A DNA stretch of 64,000 bases from Clostridiaceae bacterium Marseille-Q4145 (GTDB lineage: Bacteria; Bacillota; Clostridia; Lachnospirales; Lachnospiraceae). The position numbers and the translations under genes were made by a program. The notes below the pieces were generated by a model. The model did not search any database. It had not been told where the DNA came from and saw only the letters and a program-made list of their open reading frames with translations. The DNA lies in contig JAGTTP010000001.1 of the NCBI GenBank assembly GCA_018223365.1, positions 186,001 through 250,000 of the forward strand, in the 5' to 3' direction. This document shows, in pieces, positions 1 through 8,792 of the stretch. Numbering within the stretch: the first letter of the stretch is position 1; every line of letters begins with the position of its first letter.

Positions 1-76
1 AATCCGCAGAGTCCGGCATTGCACCGACTCCCAGGGAATCCATGACAACTACAAAAACTCTCTTAAATTTTTCCAT
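1..76 (-). CDS. deoB: Phosphopentomutase DeoB, N-terminal fragment cut by the window edge
   Basis: Only the first 25 codons are present. They read MEKFKRVFVVVMDSLGVGAM and continue PDSAD, which is the characteristic N-terminus of phosphopentomutase; the Asp of VVVMDS is the first metal ligand of this alkaline-phosphatase-like enzyme. DeoB interconverts (deoxy)ribose-1-phosphate and -5-phosphate, linking the phosphorylases of this cluster to DeoC. An AGGAGAG ribosome binding site lies just upstream of the ATG. It is the last gene seen of the minus-strand nucleoside operon and follows cdd by 11 bases. Confidence 0.88.
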   Translation of the reverse strand, partial: MEKFKRVFVVVMDSLGVGAMPDSAD

Positions 77-87
77 GTTGTGCTCTC

Positions 88-516
88 CTATTTCAAATTA
101 TCCGGTCCAAATCCAAGCGGAAGAAGTTCTTTCAGCGTATAGATCTGATACTGGTCTCTTCCGGATGCCAAAATGATCTGGAATGTATCCGGATCACAGA
201 ACTCCATCATCACCTGACGGCAGACACCACAGGGAGCAGTATACCCTTCCAGCTTCTTATGAGCACCGCCTAACACACAGATGGCATCGAATTCCCGGAC
301 TCCTTCACTGACTGCCTTGAAAAATGCGGTTCGCTCCGCACAGTTGCTGGGCGTATATCCTGCATTTTCAATGTTGCAGCCGCCATAAATGGTTCCATTT
401 TTCGCCAGCAGCGCCGCTCCCACATGAAAGTGGGAGTACGGTACATAAGAATAATCCATCATACCAATGGCTGTGTCAATCAATTCATTGATCTGCTTCT
501 CATCCAGCTTTTTCAT
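88..516 (-). CDS. cdd: Cytidine deaminase
   Basis: This 142-residue protein has the length of the small tetrameric cytidine deaminases. It hydrolytically deaminates cytidine and deoxycytidine to (deoxy)uridine in the cytosol. The zinc site is complete: C59-A60-E61 (ligand and catalytic glutamate in SNCAERTAFF) and P95-C96-G97-V98-C99. The substrate-binding N-I-E-N motif is at about residues 48-51. The start has an AAAGGAGA site at good distance. It sits between deoC and deoB in a minus-strand operon, so uridine made here can be cleaved by the uridine phosphorylase encoded upstream. Confidence 0.96.
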   Translation of the reverse strand: MKKLDEKQINELIDTAIGMMDYSYVPYSHFHVGAALLAKNGTIYGGCNIENAGYTPSNCAERTAFFKAVSEGVREFDAICVLGGAHKKLEGYTAPCGVCRQVMMEFCDPDTFQIILASGRDQYQIYTLKELLPLGFGPDNLK

Positions 517-537
517 AAAACCTCAAAGTCTCCTTTA

Positions 538-1203
538 TCAATATCCAGTTGCCTCTTCCTGTTTCACCAGTTTGATAATACGGCTGGTTCCCAGACGGTC
601 CGCACCCAGAGAAAGGAATTTTTCTGCGTCATCCAAAGAAGAAATTCCTCCTGCCGCTTTCATCTTCACGTTCGGTCCGATATGCTCGGAGAAAAGTTTA
701 ATATCCTCAAAGGTTGCACCTGCTTTGGAAAATCCGGTAGATGTTTTAATATAATCAGCTCCTGCTTTTGTCACTGCTTCACACATACGGATTTTTTCTT
801 CATCGGTGAGCAGGCAGGTCTCGATGATGACTTTCAGTATTTTGGAACCGCATGCTTTTTTGAGCGTACGGATTTCCTCTTCGATGCAGTCAAATTTGCC
901 GTCTTTTGCCCAACCGATATTGATGACCATATCAATCTCATCTGCGCCATTTGTCAGTGCATCCCTGGTCTCAAACTCTTTTGCCGCGGTGGTCATGTAT
1001 CCGTTCGGGAAACCAATCACGGTGCAGACTGCCATTTTATCCTGTACATATTCTTTTACCTGTTTTACATAAGCAGGCGGAATACATACAGAAGCGGTTC
1101 CATAGGTAATTGCATCATCACAGATCTGTTTGATCTCCGCCCAGGTAGCAGTCTGCGTCAGCAGTGTATGATCCACATGCTTTAAAATCTCTTTTACATC
1201 CAT
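538..1203 (-). CDS. deoC: Deoxyribose-phosphate aldolase
   Basis: The product (221 aa) cleaves 2-deoxyribose-5-phosphate to acetaldehyde and glyceraldehyde-3-phosphate. The Schiff-base lysine is K153 in the motif ADYIKTSTGF, the second active-site lysine is K182 in VKMKAAGG, and D91 in the ADEIDMV stretch fits the proton-relay aspartate. Length and TIM-barrel layout match the short Firmicutes DeoC class. A GGGGAGA site precedes the ATG. It lies 27 bases after deoD and 21 bases before cdd, so it is almost certainly co-transcribed with the other nucleoside genes. Confidence 0.96.
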   Translation of the reverse strand: MDVKEILKHVDHTLLTQTATWAEIKQICDDAITYGTASVCIPPAYVKQVKEYVQDKMAVCTVIGFPNGYMTTAAKEFETRDALTNGADEIDMVINIGWAKDGKFDCIEEEIRTLKKACGSKILKVIIETCLLTDEEKIRMCEAVTKAGADYIKTSTGFSKAGATFEDIKLFSEHIGPNVKMKAAGGISSLDDAEKFLSLGADRLGTSRIIKLVKQEEATGY

Positions 1204-1230
1204 TCTTATAAATTCTCCCCGTCTTTATTA

Positions 1231-1941
1231 TCATGCCAGTTCCAGTGCAATCTCCATCATCTTGCCGAATCCCAGCTGACGGTCTTCTGCACTTAAGAAC
1301 TCGTTGGTATACAAATGGTCAGAAATGGTCAGCATACAGAGGGCTTTCTTACCTGCTTTTGCTGCATTCATATACAGAGCTGCCGCTTCCATCTCCACAG
1401 CCAGTACACCCATGCTGCGCCACAGATCATTGACCTTCGGGTTCGCATTGTAAAATACATCAGAGGAAAGGACATTTCCAACGACTACATTGGTTCCCTG
1501 GCGTTTTGCAGTCTCAACTGCTCTGTTCAGCAGGTCATAATCTGCGATCGGAGCATAGGTTCCAGGAAGGCCATACTGATATACATAATTGGAATCCGTG
1601 CAGGCACCCATGCCGATGACTACATCCATCAGTTTCAGATGATCTTGCAGGGCTCCTGCAGAACCAATACGGATGATCTGATCTACATCATAAAAGTTAA
1701 ACAGCTCATAGGAATAGATTCCGATGGAAGGCATACCCATGCCTCCGCCCATAACGGAAATCTCTTTTCCTTTGTAAGTTCCGGTATATCCAAACATGTT
1801 TCTGACTGCTGTTACCTGTCTCGGATTCTCGAGATACGTCTCTGCAATGTATTTTGCTCTCAATGGATCTCCGGGCATCAGTACAGTTTTGGCGAAATCG
1901 CCTGCTTTGGCGCTATTGTGTGCAGTTGGTGTGTTTGACAT
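1231..1941 (-). CDS. deoD: Purine nucleoside phosphorylase, DeoD type
   Basis: This 236-residue protein belongs to the trimeric/hexameric PNP_UDP_1 family. It splits purine (deoxy)nucleosides with phosphate into free base and (deoxy)ribose-1-phosphate. Visible signatures are the phosphate-binding LMPGDPLRAK near residue 22, the RIGSAGAL strand near 87, VEMEAAALY near 178 and the catalytic SDH near 204. The start carries a GGAGA site. It follows the transporter permease by 16 bases. Together with deoB, deoC and cdd it completes a deoxynucleoside degradation set. Confidence 0.95.
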   Translation of the reverse strand: MSNTPTAHNSAKAGDFAKTVLMPGDPLRAKYIAETYLENPRQVTAVRNMFGYTGTYKGKEISVMGGGMGMPSIGIYSYELFNFYDVDQIIRIGSAGALQDHLKLMDVVIGMGACTDSNYVYQYGLPGTYAPIADYDLLNRAVETAKRQGTNVVVGNVLSSDVFYNANPKVNDLWRSMGVLAVEMEAAALYMNAAKAGKKALCMLTISDHLYTNEFLSAEDRQLGFGKMMEIALELA

Positions 1942-1957
1942 ATCACATTCTCCTTTT

Positions 1958-2893
1958 CTACTTAGATTTTACAAAGATCTTTCCATTGGCTGCCGGTGTG
2001 TGGGCTTTTCCCACGAACAGCACCAGTGCCACGATCGTTACCACATACGGAATCATGGAAATCAGGTTCGGGGATACCATATTGCTCTGGGATGCCAGGG
2101 ATTTGATACCACTGCAAAGGCCAAAGAGCAGGCATGCCTTCGTTGCTCCCTCCGGGGAGAACTTTCCAAAAATAACCGCTGCAATCGCAATGAAGCCCTG
2201 TCCTACGATTACGCTTGGACGGAACTGGTTAATGGTTGCTAGGGTGACAAAGGCTCCGCCAAGCCCGGCCAGAAATCCGGACAGAATCACGCAGATGTAA
2301 CGAACCTTGTATACGTCAATACCCAGGGATTCACATGCTTCCGGATGTTCCCCGACAGCTCTTAAGTGAGCTCCGAATCTTGTTTTATAAAATACAAACC
2401 AGCAAATAAATGCCAGAATAAATACCAGATATGCCACTGCATAGACATTCAGTACGTTGCTCCAGAAAGAGCCGGTCGGGAACACACCCTCAAAGAGTTT
2501 CGGCAACTTGCAGCTGGGATCCATCGCCGGTGTATCGGAAGAGTTATTGTACATCGCCTTACAGAGGAACAGTGCCAGTCCAGGTCCTAAGAAGTTGATC
2601 GCCGTACCGGCAATGGTCTGGTCTGCATGGCAGGAAATACATGCAAATGCGTGGATCAGTCCGAACAGTGCGCCCGCCAGTCCTGCACAAAGGAATGCGA
2701 TCCAGCCGTTTCCGGTGGTCAGTCCCATAACCGCTCCGGTGAAAGCACCGATGGTCATCATTCCCTCAATACCGATGTTGACCACTCCGCTTCGCTCAGA
2801 AAAACAGGAACCAAGTGCCGCCAGCAGAAGGGGCGGGGTTGCGATCAGGGTCGCATTAATCAGAAGTCCAAGGTCTTTTATTAATTCATTCAT
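1958..2893 (-). CDS. Nucleoside ABC transporter permease, copy 1 (NupQ/YufQ type)
   Basis: A 311-residue integral membrane protein of the BPD_transp_2 superfamily, the smaller of the two permeases of BMP/Nup nucleoside importers. It shows about eight to ten hydrophobic segments and the family motif SERSGVVNIGIEGMM at residues 33-47. Its translated sequence is identical to the second copy at 9753-10688. It starts one base after the larger permease ends. Relative to copy 2 the nucleotide differences crowd into the last 40 bases of the gene, with the rest nearly identical, which suggests recent gene conversion. Confidence 0.93.
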   Translation of the reverse strand: MNELIKDLGLLINATLIATPPLLLAALGSCFSERSGVVNIGIEGMMTIGAFTGAVMGLTTGNGWIAFLCAGLAGALFGLIHAFACISCHADQTIAGTAINFLGPGLALFLCKAMYNNSSDTPAMDPSCKLPKLFEGVFPTGSFWSNVLNVYAVAYLVFILAFICWFVFYKTRFGAHLRAVGEHPEACESLGIDVYKVRYICVILSGFLAGLGGAFVTLATINQFRPSVIVGQGFIAIAAVIFGKFSPEGATKACLLFGLCSGIKSLASQSNMVSPNLISMIPYVVTIVALVLFVGKAHTPAANGKIFVKSK

Positions 2894-2894
2894 C

Positions 2895-3962
2895 TTATTT
2901 TGCCTCCTTCTTCTTTGCTGCTTTCAGCACGAATACTTTAAATACATGGGCGATGGCAATCAGCAAAACGATGCATCCCATGATGATGTCAACAACCTCA
3001 GAAGGTGCTTTTACAATACTAAGCTTGGATCCGCCGTATTTCATAGCTCCATAGAAAAGTCCGGAGAAAATACATCCAATAGGATTGGAAGATCCGATAA
3101 GGGCAACCGTAATTCCTTCGAACCCGAAGCCTTCCTGTCCGGCAAACTGACTGAGACGTCCTGCCATACCAAGTACCTGCACGGCTCCGCCAAGACCGGA
3201 TAACAGTCCGGAAATTCCAAGGGCGGTCAGGATTGATTTGTTGGCATCAATTCCTCCATACTCTGCGCCATTGCTGTTAAAACCAACGGCTTTCAGTTTA
3301 TAGCCAAGGGTCGTCTTCTCAATGATTACCCAGATAATCACTGCCGCGATGACTGCCAGTACAATTCCCCAGTGGGCATTGCTGCAGTCCAGAGTGCTGC
3401 GCAGTCCTTCCGGCATCAGCAGTCTTGCAGAAGCTGCCACATCCTGGGTTGCTTCACTGCTGTCACGATGGATACCCGGAAGATTTACTACATAGTTAGA
3501 AAGGTAGAAGGCAATCCAGTTAAACATGATGAAGGATAATACTTCGTGAATGCCTCTTTTTACTTTCAGGATTCCGACGATCAGGGACCAGATACAGCCG
3601 GCTGCTGCAGCTGCCACCAGACACACAATGGCATGAAGACCTGCCGGAAGCTTTAATACGATTCCCAGTACACAGGCCACCAGTCCACCGATGACGAACT
3701 GTCCCTCTGCACCAATGTTAAATACACCTGTACGGAAGGAAAAGGCTACACTCAGACCGGTAAAGATCAGCGGGCTTGCATAAACAAGCGTCCATACCAG
3801 ATATTTCGGCTTGCTGAAAATACTGCTGAACAGTTTTCCGTATGCCACAGCCGGACTGATACCTGCAATCATCAGGAACACCGCTCCGATCAGAAGACCG
3901 GCTATAATCGCAATGATGGTATAGAGTACATTACTTTCCAGAATGCTTTTCTTTTTATTCAT
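2895..3962 (-). CDS. Nucleoside ABC transporter permease, copy 1 (NupP/YufP type)
   Basis: A 355-residue membrane permease, the larger partner of the permease pair. It has an N-terminal anchor helix at about residues 10-35 and the conserved FRTGVFNIGAEGQF motif at about 76-89. It begins inside the end of the ATPase gene (8-base overlap) and is followed immediately by the second permease, as is usual for this importer family. It differs from copy 2 by a single visible residue (alanine versus valine at about position 21). It should form the membrane channel for nucleosides captured by a BMP lipoprotein. Confidence 0.93.
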   Translation of the reverse strand: MNKKKSILESNVLYTIIAIIAGLLIGAVFLMIAGISPAVAYGKLFSSIFSKPKYLVWTLVYASPLIFTGLSVAFSFRTGVFNIGAEGQFVIGGLVACVLGIVLKLPAGLHAIVCLVAAAAAGCIWSLIVGILKVKRGIHEVLSFIMFNWIAFYLSNYVVNLPGIHRDSSEATQDVAASARLLMPEGLRSTLDCSNAHWGIVLAVIAAVIIWVIIEKTTLGYKLKAVGFNSNGAEYGGIDANKSILTALGISGLLSGLGGAVQVLGMAGRLSQFAGQEGFGFEGITVALIGSSNPIGCIFSGLFYGAMKYGGSKLSIVKAPSEVVDIIMGCIVLLIAIAHVFKVFVLKAAKKKEAK

Positions 3963-5499
3963 TTGTCTTTCCTCCTGCCATCATAAATCCAAGTTCTTTC
4001 TCATCTGCGTCCTTACCCGCTACGCTTCCGGTGATCTGGCCGTCAAAGATAACCTCGATCCGGTCAGACAGGCTCATGATCTCATCCAGCTCGAAGGAAA
4101 CCAGTAGAACCGCCCGGTTCTTGTTTCTCTGCTCTACCAGATATTTATGTACAAACTCGATGGCTCCTACATCAAGGCCTCGGGTCGGGTTCACTGCAAT
4201 CAGAAGCTCTTTGTCATTGGTTACCTCACGGGCAATGATGACTTTCTGCTGATTTCCGCCGGACAGGGTACCTGCCGGAGATTCCGCACAGCCTCTCGGA
4301 CGCACATCAAATTTCTCAATCAGTTCTTCTGCATGTTCTTTGATGGCTTTCCGGTTCAGAATCCCATGGGAAGAATAGGGTTCTTCTTCAAAATGCTGCA
4401 GAATCAGGTTGTCCTCATTGGAGAACTCCAGAATCAGGCCATGTTTCTGACGGTCTGCCGGAATACTGGAAATACCACTCTCAAAAGTCTCTTTTGGTGT
4501 CTTATTGAAGACATCTTTGCCAAGCATGGTCACTTTTCCGGATTCTGCTTTCCGGAGTCCGGTCAGTACTTCTACCAGCTCCGTCTGTCCGTTTCCATCT
4601 ACACCTGCCAGGCCAACAATCTCACCGCGTCTGACATTCAGATGGAAGCCTTTCAGGATCTCAACACCACGATAATCCTTTGCATGAAGGTCTTCGATAT
4701 CAAGAACCACTTCGCCCGGCTCCTGGTCCTTCTTGTCGACTTTGAAGTTTACGTCACGGCCTACCATCATGGCTGCCAGCTCATTTTCATTGACGTCTGC
4801 TACCTTCACCGTCTGAATGTATTTACCCTGACGGATAATGGTACAGTTGTCAGAGGAAGCTGTGATCTCTTTCAGCTTATGGGTAATCAGGATAACGCTC
4901 TTGCCATCTGCGGTCAGATTATCAATGATCTCCATCAGGCCTTCGATCTCCTGGGGTGTCAGGGAAGCAGTCGGCTCATCAAGGATCAGCGTCTCCGCTC
5001 CGCGGTACAGAACCTTTAAGATCTCCACTCGCTGCTGCATGCCGACAGAAATGTCCTCTACCTTTGCATCCGGATCTACTTTCATTCCGTAACGCTCCGA
5101 CAGTTCCATCACTTTCTCCTTGGCCGTCTCCTTATCAATGGTAAGTCCTTTCGTCGGCTCCATTCCAAGAATGATGTTCTCGGTTACCGTAAAGGGCTGG
5201 ATCAGCATAAAGTGCTGGTGTACCATACCGATCCCGATATCAATGGCATCCTTGGGGCTGTTGAAATGAACTTCCTTCTCATTGATAAAAATCTGTCCGC
5301 TGGTCGGTTTGTACAGACCACAGAGTACATTCATCATGGTACTCTTTCCGGCTCCGTTCTCACCCAAAATCGCATGCACCTCTCCTTTGTGCACGGTCAG
5401 ATTGATGTGGTCATTTGCTGTAAAATCGCCAAATTTCTTCACGATGTCTTTCATCTGAATGACGACTTTACTCTCATCCATATGGCTTGTTCTTGCCAC
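3955..5499 (-). CDS. Nucleoside ABC transporter ATPase, copy 1 (NupO/YufO type)
   Basis: A 514-residue protein with two fused ABC domains. Domain 1 has Walker A GENGAGKST at about 46-54, a signature-like ISVGMQQRV and Walker B TLILDEPTASL. Domain 2 has the degenerate Walker A GVDGNGQTE usual in this family and the strong signature LSGGNQQKV. The gene starts with GTG at 5499-5497, 9 bases after an AGGAGGG site. It energises nucleoside import with the two downstream permeases. No binding-protein gene is attached to this copy, so it presumably shares the lipoprotein encoded at 13471-14556. Confidence 0.94.
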   Translation of the reverse strand: MARTSHMDESKVVIQMKDIVKKFGDFTANDHINLTVHKGEVHAILGENGAGKSTMMNVLCGLYKPTSGQIFINEKEVHFNSPKDAIDIGIGMVHQHFMLIQPFTVTENIILGMEPTKGLTIDKETAKEKVMELSERYGMKVDPDAKVEDISVGMQQRVEILKVLYRGAETLILDEPTASLTPQEIEGLMEIIDNLTADGKSVILITHKLKEITASSDNCTIIRQGKYIQTVKVADVNENELAAMMVGRDVNFKVDKKDQEPGEVVLDIEDLHAKDYRGVEILKGFHLNVRRGEIVGLAGVDGNGQTELVEVLTGLRKAESGKVTMLGKDVFNKTPKETFESGISSIPADRQKHGLILEFSNEDNLILQHFEEEPYSSHGILNRKAIKEHAEELIEKFDVRPRGCAESPAGTLSGGNQQKVIIAREVTNDKELLIAVNPTRGLDVGAIEFVHKYLVEQRNKNRAVLLVSFELDEIMSLSDRIEVIFDGQITGSVAGKDADEKELGFMMAGGKTNE

Positions 5500-5534
5500 A
5501 GCTTGTTCCCTCCTGCTTTCTTATTTAAACTTGC

Positions 5535-5580
5535 TAACCCGCGCTATCGCGCTCTCCTGCCTGCTTTGCAGGCTGTTTGC
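5535..5580 (-). promoter_or_regulatory. Two tandem small hairpins between the activase gene and transporter copy 1
   Basis: The 84-base gap holds two compact stem-loops. One has a GCCTGC stem around a 3-base loop at 5559-5573. The other is a GC-only stem at about 5540-5552. Neither is followed by a T tract, so they are not intrinsic terminators. They may protect or separate mRNA segments; that function is inference. Confidence 0.45.
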
Positions 5581-5583
5581 TCG

Positions 5584-6426
5584 TTATATCAGTGTTACGT
5601 GCGTAAACCCTTTTTCTTCCATAATCTTTCCAAGATGTGCCAGATAATCCTGTCCCGGCACCTGAAAATGAGAATATTCTTCTCGTACACCCATGGGACG
5701 ATACGCAATAATCTTTACACGAATATCATTGATTTTCAGGTAAGGTGCCAGAAAATCTCCGATCTCCCGCACACTTTTTTCTGTATCATAGAGATCCGGC
5801 ACAATGACAGCCCTTACCTCATAAAGCTTAGATGTCTTTGCAAGATAAACGGCATTCTGAAGTACCATCTCATTGGTATATCCGGTTACTTTCTTATGTT
5901 CTTCGGCTTCAAATGCCTTGATATCCAGCATCACGCCGTCTGCCACTTCCATCAGCTCCGGATAGTTTTCAAATGGCACCATACCGTTGCTGTCGATCAG
6001 TGTTCCCAGTCCATCCTTCTTTGCCAGCCGAAATAGTTCCGTTAAGAATTCCGGCTGCAGCATGCATTCCCCTCCTGAGACGCTGATTCCCCGGATAAAC
6101 GGAATCTGTTTTTTTACTCTCTCGTAAACTTCTTCCGGAGTCATCTCGCAGGTTCTCGGTGAACTGTCATTGGGACAGACATGGATACAAGTGTCACACT
6201 GCACACATTTCGCGGGATCAAACTTCACTTTTTGGTCTGTTCCCATGGACAGTGCCCCTGCCGGACAGTTTTTCACGCAGGTGCCGCACTGCACACACAT
6301 TTTTCTCGTTTCCGGATTGTGGCAATATTTGCAGTTGATATTACATCCCTGCAGAAAGATTGCCGTCCGGTTACCCGGACCATCCACACTGCTGAAGGGG
6401 ATGATCCGGTTCACTACTGCTTTCAT
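5584..6426 (-). CDS. yjjW: YjjW-family glycyl radical enzyme activase (radical SAM)
   Basis: A 280-residue radical-SAM protein. The SAM cluster motif CNINCKYC lies near residues 29-36, followed by an inserted two-cluster ferredoxin-like segment with CVQCGTCVKNCP and CVQCDTCIHVCP at about 45-90, as in glycyl radical enzyme activases. The GGE motif appears as SVSGGECML near 118. It generates the glycyl radical on the enzyme encoded directly upstream, with no gap between the two genes (6426/6427). The pairing and length match the YjjI/YjjW pair of enteric bacteria, which also sits beside deo genes. Confidence 0.88.
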   Translation of the reverse strand: MKAVVNRIIPFSSVDGPGNRTAIFLQGCNINCKYCHNPETRKMCVQCGTCVKNCPAGALSMGTDQKVKFDPAKCVQCDTCIHVCPNDSSPRTCEMTPEEVYERVKKQIPFIRGISVSGGECMLQPEFLTELFRLAKKDGLGTLIDSNGMVPFENYPELMEVADGVMLDIKAFEAEEHKKVTGYTNEMVLQNAVYLAKTSKLYEVRAVIVPDLYDTEKSVREIGDFLAPYLKINDIRVKIIAYRPMGVREEYSHFQVPGQDYLAHLGKIMEEKGFTHVTLI

Positions 6427-7971
6427 TTAACGTACCTTTCTCTCCAGAATATGTCCGTTTCTGGCAGCTCCAAGGCCCAGTGCCGTGGTATCCTGAAGCA
6501 CTGCCTCGCCATTTGCCAGTTTTTCCAGCTCGGACCGTTTTACCAGATATCCGGTTACACGGATTACATCGCTGTCGCTGGAATAGAAGGACAGATAACG
6601 GAGATCCATCTTGAAGGAACCTTTGATAATATCCAGTACATACTCCGGATTCCGATGAACGGTCATGTCGATCGGGAAAATATCCCCGGTACCGGAGGTG
6701 AAGTATTTGTGGAATTTTTTCAGGACATTCAGCTGGTCAATGAGCTCTTCCGGCTCCTCACCGATCGGGATTCTGGTTCCCGGTGTGACGTTCTCATCCT
6801 CTGCCAGACCTACCTGTGCATGGAGAAGGAAATGTCCGCCGGTTCCTTCACAGTATTTATTTTTATGGTTCAGATTGAATTCTTTGATAATCTCCATGAT
6901 TTCCACACCAAGATCGTTGGCTGCTTCATCATGGCCAAAGCGTCCCTTGATCCCCTCTTTTTCAAACAGGATATTGACGCAGTCAGCAAGACCAACCAGT
7001 CCATACATGCCGGAAAATCGGTCTCTGTGGATGAATCCTTCTTTAGCCAGGAAGTTGTTCTCGAAGAATCCACTCTCCTCTACTTCGAATTTGATTCTGG
7101 CATCCATATAACGTGCCATAATATCCAGTACGTACGGAAGTTCTCTTTCCTTGAAGTCCTGAATATTTTTTGCTCTCTTGGCAATATTTCCAAGCACCAG
7201 ACGGCAGAGGGTGTAAGCGCCGCCCCCCAGCAGAAGTCCGTTGTAGCAGCTGGCAATGACATAATTCTCGCCCAGCTCACTCTTGAACATTTTGTGATTT
7301 GCAAAGCTCGGTTTTGCGCTGTGCATTGCACAGTCAATAGCTTTCAGTGCAAAATCATCCGGAGTAATATCCTCGTCATATTTGAAGCTCAAGTTCGGAA
7401 CTGCATTTTCCAGTTCTTTCTCTGCTTCCAGAAGAAGACGTCCTGTCTTGGTAGCTTTCGGTCCGATATTTGCATGGGAGAAGGAATCTAAAATGGTGCG
7501 GTCCATCTGGATCAGGAAAAGTTTCAGCATTTTCTTGGCCTGTGCCTCATCCACGGTGTCAATGTACGGCTCCAGCAGTTCGTCCAGCTGACCAACATAT
7601 ACCGGATAGTTGGTAACGCTCGGTACATGTTTGTAGAAAATCATCAGGCTGTTCAGTGCCTCATACAGATCCGTCGGCGGGTCCAGCTGAAGGAATTTGC
7701 TTCCTTCTTTCAGGAATTTTGCATAATCCGGGATGATGTAACGCGGACGCATGGGAGCATGGCCCTCAGACAGATCGCAGATACATTTGCGATCGATGGG
7801 TACGTTCAGAAGCTCATCCAGACCTTCCGGAAGATCCAGCACTTCCATCAGGGAATCTGCCTGATTAGCCAGACAGGTCAGTTTCTGCTCATGAGTGAGC
7901 GTTGCACTCTCAATAATATCCAGAATATTTTTTCTTGTTTCATTGACTCTTTCCATAGAAATGTCACGCAT
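6427..7971 (-). CDS. yjjI: YjjI-family glycyl radical enzyme of unknown substrate
   Basis: A 514-residue protein, shorter than pyruvate formate-lyase and of the length typical for YjjI. The C-terminal glycyl radical motif reads RVTGYLV with the radical glycine at residue 474. A cysteine in GLVGLADCVN at about residue 329 is the best candidate for the thiyl radical residue. The GAGGAGGA site lies upstream of the ATG, and an in-frame ATG five codons later is an alternative start. It is directly followed by its activase and sits between uridine phosphorylase and a nucleoside transporter. That context suggests action on a nucleoside- or pentose-derived compound, but no substrate can be assigned from sequence. 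Confidence 0.87.
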   Translation of the reverse strand: MRDISMERVNETRKNILDIIESATLTHEQKLTCLANQADSLMEVLDLPEGLDELLNVPIDRKCICDLSEGHAPMRPRYIIPDYAKFLKEGSKFLQLDPPTDLYEALNSLMIFYKHVPSVTNYPVYVGQLDELLEPYIDTVDEAQAKKMLKLFLIQMDRTILDSFSHANIGPKATKTGRLLLEAEKELENAVPNLSFKYDEDITPDDFALKAIDCAMHSAKPSFANHKMFKSELGENYVIASCYNGLLLGGGAYTLCRLVLGNIAKRAKNIQDFKERELPYVLDIMARYMDARIKFEVEESGFFENNFLAKEGFIHRDRFSGMYGLVGLADCVNILFEKEGIKGRFGHDEAANDLGVEIMEIIKEFNLNHKNKYCEGTGGHFLLHAQVGLAEDENVTPGTRIPIGEEPEELIDQLNVLKKFHKYFTSGTGDIFPIDMTVHRNPEYVLDIIKGSFKMDLRYLSFYSSDSDVIRVTGYLVKRSELEKLANGEAVLQDTTALGLGAARNGHILERKVR

Positions 7972-8013
7972 AATAATAGTTTCCTCCTCGTGGTGTAAAC
8001 ATGTGGTATAATT

Positions 8014-8790
8014 TTATTTCTCAGCGTCTTCTTTGATCAGCTTGCGGATTGCTTCCACAGCCACACGGATGGCCATATCCGTATCATGGGCTACCGGATT
8101 ATCCAGACCCTGTTTTTCTCTCTCCTGGTTAGCCATTACCAGAAATACAGATCCGCAGCGCACATGCAGGGTGCTTGCTACGATGAACAGTGCTGCAGAC
8201 TCCATCTCGGATGCCAGACATCCAAGGCGTTTCCATGCCTCCCATTTGTTCAGGAGTTCATAGCTGACTGGCATAGTCTCCGGTGAATGCTGCCCGTAAA
8301 ATGCATCCTTGCACTGCACCACTCCCACATGGGAAGTCTGTCCCAGTTCCTTTGCAGCAGACCGTAATGCATTTACAATATCAATATCTGCCACTGCCGG
8401 GAACTCGATGGGTGCATATTCTTTACTGGTTCCCTCCATACGGATGGCACCGCTGGCAATCACTACGTCAGAACTCTTTACGTCCAGCTGCATGCCTCCG
8501 CAGGTACCAACACGGACAAAGGTATCTGCTCCGCATTTTACCAGTTCTTCCATGGCAATGGATGCGGACGGACCGCCGATACCGGTGGATGTAACACTTA
8601 CCTTCACACCGTCAAGGTAACCAGTGTAAGTCACATATTCGCGGCTGTCTGCCACCAGTTTTGCATCATCAAAGTAAGCAGCAATCTTAGCACAGCGCTT
8701 CGGGTCTCCCGGAAGGATTACGTATTTTCCGACTTCTCCTTCGCCTACCTGAATGTGATACTGTTTATCCGGATTCTCTGAATATTTCAT
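8014..8790 (-). CDS. udp: Uridine phosphorylase
   Basis: About 258 residues, PNP_UDP_1 family. It converts uridine and phosphate to uracil and ribose-1-phosphate. The phosphate-binding motif VILPGDPKRCAKIA is near residue 23, the RVGTCGG strand near 92, and SEMESAALF near 195. The start at 8790 was preferred because a GGGGG site lies 7 bases upstream. The in-frame ATG at 8796 overlaps the regulator stop codon (ATGA) but abuts the same site. It is translationally linked to the Crp/Fnr gene and lies 42 bases before yjjI. Confidence 0.94.
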   Translation of the reverse strand: MKYSENPDKQYHIQVGEGEVGKYVILPGDPKRCAKIAAYFDDAKLVADSREYVTYTGYLDGVKVSVTSTGIGGPSASIAMEELVKCGADTFVRVGTCGGMQLDVKSSDVVIASGAIRMEGTSKEYAPIEFPAVADIDIVNALRSAAKELGQTSHVGVVQCKDAFYGQHSPETMPVSYELLNKWEAWKRLGCLASEMESAALFIVASTLHVRCGSVFLVMANQEREKQGLDNPVAHDTDMAIRVAVEAIRKLIKEDAEK

Positions 8791-8792
8791 TG

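Larger units (their letters stand above)
1958..5499. repeat. Direct repeat, transporter block copy 1
   Basis: This 3,542-bp block (ATPase plus two permeases) is repeated at 9753-13294 with an exact offset of 7,795 bp and no indel. The proteins are identical apart from two residues. Similarity stops abruptly at both ends of the coding block. Confidence 0.95.

Noticed and set aside
4147..5019. Long plus-strand frame, repeated at 11942-12814
   Set aside because: Both are shadows of the two ABC ATPase genes; their duplication simply follows the duplicated block.
6181..7491. Open frame of 436 codons on the plus strand
   Set aside because: It is antisense to the yjjI and yjjW genes, has no family-like motifs and no ribosome binding site. 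It is a by-product of codon use on the coding strand.
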